This document shows positions 6,523-8,965 of a stretch of 8,965 nt of DNA, piece by piece (the first letter of the stretch is position 1; each line of letters opens with the position of its first letter). The notes below the pieces were generated by a model, which had not been told where the DNA came from, ran no database searches, and worked only from the letters and a program-made list of their open reading frames with translations. Source of the DNA: Bacilli bacterium (GTDB taxonomy: Bacteria; Bacillota_I; Bacilli_A; RFN20; CAG-826); assembly GCA_024693415.1 (NCBI GenBank), contig JAILKX010000216.1:1-8965 (forward strand), given 5' to 3'. A program made the position numbers and the translations under genes.

Positions 6523-8000
6523 ACAACATCCCACAAGTCAAAGTCGGCATCGTCGCAGTGAGCAGGGATTGCTTCCCGCTCGAGCTGTCCATCAAAAGGC
6601 GTAAGGCCCTCGTGGAGGCTTACCATAAGCTCTACAACGACGTCGACATCTATGAATGCCCCATCTGCATCTTCGAATCCGAGATCGACATGGTCAATTC
6701 GCTCAAGGACATCAAGGAGCACGGCTGCAACGCCCTATGCGTCTTCCTTGGCAACTTCGGCCCCGAGATCTCCGAGACACTTCTTGCCAAGCACTTCGAT
6801 GGCCCGAAGATGTTCTGCGCCGCCGAAGAGGAGAACATCGGCGTCCTTTCTAGCGACCGCGGCGATGCCTACTGCGGCATGCTGAACGCCTCGTACAACC
6901 TGAAGCTCCGCAACGTCAAGGCCTACATCCCCGAATCGCCGGTCGGCGATGCCGAGGACTGCGCCAAGATGATTCACGACTTCCTCCCGATCGCGCGCGC
7001 CGTCATCGGGCTAAGCAAGCTCAAGATCATCTCCTTCGGCCCCCGCCCCCAGAACTTCCTCGCCTGCAACGCCCCGATCAAGCAGCTCTATAACCTCGGC
7101 GTCGAAATCGAGGAGAACAGTGAGCTCGACCTCTATGAGTCGTTCTTGAAGCACGCGGACGACCCCCGCATCCCCGAAGTCGTCGAGGATATGAAGAAGG
7201 AGCTCGGCGCCGGCAACAAAATCCCGGCCGTCTTACCGAAACTAGCCCAGTACGAATTGACCCTCTTGGATTGGGTCGAGAACCACAAAGGGTATCGCGA
7301 ATACGTCGCGATCGCCGGCAAGTGCTGGCCCGCGTTCCAGACGATGTTCGGATTCGTCCCGTGCTACGTGAACTCTAGGCTCACCGGACGCGGCATCCCC
7401 GTCTCCTGCGAAGTCGATATCTATGGCTGCTTAAGCGAATACATCGGCACCTGCGTAAGCGAGGACGTCGTCACCCTCCTCGACATCAACAACACCGTCC
7501 CGAAGGAGATGTACAAGGCATCGATCGAAGGCAAGTTCGACTACAAGTTCAGGGATACCTTCATGGGCTTCCACTGCGGCAACACCTGCTCGAAGCTCAT
7601 GTGCCACCCCGAGATGAAGTATCAGAAGATCATGGCAAGGTCGCTCCCCCGCGAAGTCACTAACGGCACCTTAGAGGGCGACATCAAAGACGGTGACATC
7701 ACCTTCTACAGATTGCAGTCCACCGCCGACGGCCATCTCTATTCCTATGTGGCCGAAGGCGAGATCCTCCCGGTCGCGACCCATTCCTTCGGCTCGATCG
7801 CGGTCTTCGCGATCCACGAGATGGAGAGGTTCTACCGCCACGCCCTGATCGGCAATGGCTTCCCCCATCACGGAGCCGTCGCCTTCGGCCACCATGGCAA
7901 AGCCCTCTATGAGGTCTTCAAGTACCTCGGCGCCGAGAAAGTGCTCTACAACCAGCCTGCTAACCTTCCCTATCCGGAAGAGAACCCCTTCAAGGACTAA
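6519..8000 (+). CDS. L-fucose/L-arabinose isomerase-family sugar isomerase
   Basis: The 493-residue cytoplasmic ketol isomerase belongs to the L-fucose isomerase fold family and should interconvert an aldose and a ketose with a divalent metal. Likely metal ligands are Glu298 (in CEVDIYG), Asp322 (in LLDINN) and a His in FPHHGAV (450-451). The Glu-to-Asp gap of 24 residues equals that between E337 and D361 of E. coli FucI. FHCGNTC at 351-357 is another family-like segment. At 493 residues it is much shorter than E. coli FucI (591), so it is a divergent member. ATG 6519 overlaps the upstream TGA by 4 bp (ATGA), which suggests translational coupling with the kinase-epimerase. No separate AraA-type isomerase is present in the window, so this enzyme probably supplies the ketopentose to the kinase. 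L-arabinose is the simplest substrate; D-arabinose or L-fucose cannot be excluded. Confidence 0.85.
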   Translation: MNNIPQVKVGIVAVSRDCFPLELSIKRRKALVEAYHKLYNDVDIYECPICIFESEIDMVNSLKDIKEHGCNALCVFLGNFGPEISETLLAKHFDGPKMFCAAEEENIGVLSSDRGDAYCGMLNASYNLKLRNVKAYIPESPVGDAEDCAKMIHDFLPIARAVIGLSKLKIISFGPRPQNFLACNAPIKQLYNLGVEIEENSELDLYESFLKHADDPRIPEVVEDMKKELGAGNKIPAVLPKLAQYELTLLDWVENHKGYREYVAIAGKCWPAFQTMFGFVPCYVNSRLTGRGIPVSCEVDIYGCLSEYIGTCVSEDVVTLLDINNTVPKEMYKASIEGKFDYKFRDTFMGFHCGNTCSKLMCHPEMKYQKIMARSLPREVTNGTLEGDIKDGDITFYRLQSTADGHLYSYVAEGEILPVATHSFGSIAVFAIHEMERFYRHALIGNGFPHHGAVAFGHHGKALYEVFKYLGAEKVLYNQPANLPYPEENPFKD

Positions 8001-8003
8001 GCG

Positions 8004-8609
8004 ATGAAAGTCTACAGTGTCCACGACAAGGAGTTTGCCGAGTTCGGCAGGGTTCTGCAGGGAAATTTTGAGGAATTGCTCGGTTTACTAGGCAACACCC
8101 CGCTCCCTGAGGAAGGCACGATCTATTGCCCTGGCGACCCCGCATTAGAACGCCCGGAGATCGTCTCCTTCTTCGAGAAGAACGTCTACGGCGAGATGCC
8201 GGTCCAACTCGGCTACTGCAACGGCCATAACCAGAAGCTCAATTGCCTTGAGTATCACAAAGGCAATGAGGTGAACCTCGCTAACGAGGATTTCATCCTG
8301 TTGCTTGGAAGCTATTTCGACATCGAAGGTGGCAAATTGGACACCAAGAAGGTCAAAGCCTTCCGCGTCCCCGCCAAAACCGCGGTCGAGATCTATCAAA
8401 GCAGCCTCCATTACGCCCCCTGCGGCATAAATGGCTCCCCCTTCAGGGTTCTAGTGGTCCTCCCCAAAGGCACAAACGTCAATCCCATAAGAGGATCAGA
8501 GGATAAATTGCTCTGGGCCACCAACAAATGGCTCTTGGCCCACCCCGAATCCAAAGAGGCCAAACAAGGCGCCTACATCGGCCTATCCGGCGATAACATC
8601 GAAATCTAA
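8004..8609 (+). CDS. DUF4867-family protein, cupin-like, unknown function
   Basis: This 201-residue soluble protein matches my recollection of DUF4867, a family seen beside sugar isomerase, FGGY kinase and class II aldolase genes. Visible conserved-looking segments are GYCNGHNQKLNCLEYHKG (70-87), DFILLLG (96-102), FRVPAKTAVEIY (120-131), LHYAPC (135-140), FRVLVVLPKGTN (147-158) and LWATNKWLLAHPE (170-182). His75, Glu83, His85 and His136 sit on beta-rich stretches and could form a cupin-type metal site, which is inference. The gene starts 3 bp after the isomerase stop. AAGGA (7992-7996) lies 7 nt before ATG 8004, and a strong terminator follows the gene. It is therefore the last gene of the sugar operon. 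A mutarotase, epimerase or sugar-phosphate accessory role is plausible from context, but no activity can be assigned. Confidence 0.8.
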   Translation: MKVYSVHDKEFAEFGRVLQGNFEELLGLLGNTPLPEEGTIYCPGDPALERPEIVSFFEKNVYGEMPVQLGYCNGHNQKLNCLEYHKGNEVNLANEDFILLLGSYFDIEGGKLDTKKVKAFRVPAKTAVEIYQSSLHYAPCGINGSPFRVLVVLPKGTNVNPIRGSEDKLLWATNKWLLAHPESKEAKQGAYIGLSGDNIEI

Positions 8610-8629
8610 TCCCCCATCATCATAATCCC

Positions 8630-8656
8630 AGCCCTGAATCGCCTCAGGGCTTTTTT
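8630..8656 (+). terminator. Rho-independent terminator of the sugar operon
   Basis: The perfect stem AGCCCTGA (8630-8637) pairs with TCAGGGCT (8644-8651) around the loop ATCGCC, running into six T residues (8651-8656). It lies 20 bp after the DUF4867 stop codon. Confidence 0.95.
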
Positions 8657-8669
8657 CAGCGAACCAATG

Positions 8670-8710
8670 GGCGCCGCCCGAGCCTGCAAGGCTGTCGGGG
8701 TGGCCGCGCC
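8670..8710. other. GC-rich nested inverted-repeat element between convergent genes
   Basis: GGCGC (8670-8674) pairs with GCGCC (8706-8710), GCC (8676-8678) with GGC (8702-8704), CG (8679-8680) with CG (8696-8697), and AGCCT (8681-8685) with AGGCT (8689-8693) around a GCA loop. No T-run follows on either strand, so it is not an obvious terminator. It could be a dispersed intergenic repeat, a small structured RNA or a protein site. Confidence 0.4.
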
Positions 8711-8786
8711 GAAGGGCAACCCAAAAAGCCGTTTCAGGATCATCTATAAGTGGTCGATTTTTCGCAATCCATTGAGGACATGTATG

Positions 8787-8815
8787 CAAAAACCTCCCGA
8801 AGCAGTAACGGGAGG
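8787..8815 (-). terminator. Rho-independent terminator of the alcohol dehydrogenase gene
   Basis: On the minus strand the 7-bp stem CCTCCCG / CGGGAGG (8809-8815 with 8793-8799) has a 9-nt loop and is followed by TTTTT (8788-8792). It begins about 20 bp after the dehydrogenase stop codon. Confidence 0.92.
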
Positions 8816-8834
8816 CTTGATGGGATGGACGTAA

Positions 8835-8965
8835 TCACATCAGGCTCTTGTAAAGCTTGATGACGGTTTCCTTGTCGATTGGGGCGGGGTTGCCGGGCAT
8901 GCAGGCGTCGGCCATCGCGCAGTCGGCGAGGTAGTCGAGGTCCTCTTCTTTGACGATGCCCTTGA
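8835..8965 (-). CDS. C-terminal end of iron-containing alcohol dehydrogenase (partial)
   Basis: Only the last 43 residues lie inside the window; the rest continues past its right edge. The tail reads LADCAMADACMPGNPAP, then DKETVIKLYKSLM and a TGA stop. An ADxxMADACMPGNP-type segment followed by a short LYK-like helix is the usual C-terminus of group III iron-dependent alcohol dehydrogenases, including lactaldehyde reductase FucO and butanol-type dehydrogenases. The iron and NAD(P) sites are not in view, so the substrate cannot be set. The gene is convergent with the sugar operon and separated from it by two terminators, so it is transcribed independently. A link to pentose or deoxysugar fermentation is possible but rests on neighbourhood only. 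Confidence 0.85.
   Translation of the reverse strand, partial: KGIVKEEDLDYLADCAMADACMPGNPAPIDKETVIKLYKSLM

Noticed and set aside
8583..8789. 68-codon minus-strand frame past the dehydrogenase terminator
   Set aside because: It reads across the operon terminator and the GC-rich hairpin; no motif or start signal supports it.
8667..8834. 55-codon basic plus-strand frame after the operon terminator
   Set aside because: It has no ribosome binding site, follows a strong terminator and runs through the opposite-strand terminator hairpin. It most likely does not code.

Overview
The window reads as chromosomal DNA from a Bacillota-type bacterium, perhaps an uncultured gut Bacilli or Erysipelotrichia-like lineage. 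The grounds are a Ser-rich lipoprotein linker, a YwaF-type membrane protein, an AraC-type regulator of the cupin/HTH_18 kind, G-rich ribosome binding sites and compact Rho-independent terminators. TGG is used for Trp and TGA as a stop, so this is the standard bacterial code. Codons are strongly C-ending in the sugar operon. The taxonomic call is an inference.

Left part (1-1300, plus strand): a small uncharacterised protein (60-284) and a YwaF/TIGR02206-type multi-pass membrane protein (427-1221) that keeps the Cys and His discussed for the eukaryotic relative TMEM164. It ends at a hairpin terminator.

Middle (1299-4145, minus strand): an AraC-family regulator and, 15 bp downstream, a large lipoprotein with an S41-type serine peptidase domain. 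They look like one transcription unit. The lipoprotein has a Ser/Glu/Ala/Pro repeat linker and an EF-hand-like loop inside its peptidase domain.

Right part (4249-8609, plus strand, divergent from the regulator): a tight three-gene sugar operon. The first gene fuses an FGGY sugar kinase to a complete AraD-type L-ribulose-5-phosphate 4-epimerase. The second is an L-fucose-isomerase-family ketol isomerase, overlapping the first by 4 bp. The third is a DUF4867-type protein of unknown function, 3 bp further on. Together they could convert a pentose such as L-arabinose to L-ribulose, L-ribulose-5-phosphate and D-xylulose-5-phosphate, with two of the three steps on one polypeptide and without a classical AraA or AraB. 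The control region between regulator and operon has a 9-bp direct repeat spaced 22 bp apart that abuts a candidate -35 box, the layout expected for an AraC-type activator.

The operon ends at a strong terminator. A short GC-rich foldable segment follows, then the terminator and C-terminal end of a convergent iron-containing alcohol dehydrogenase (lactaldehyde reductase type) that runs off the window. No tRNA, rRNA, CRISPR array or mobile element was seen.
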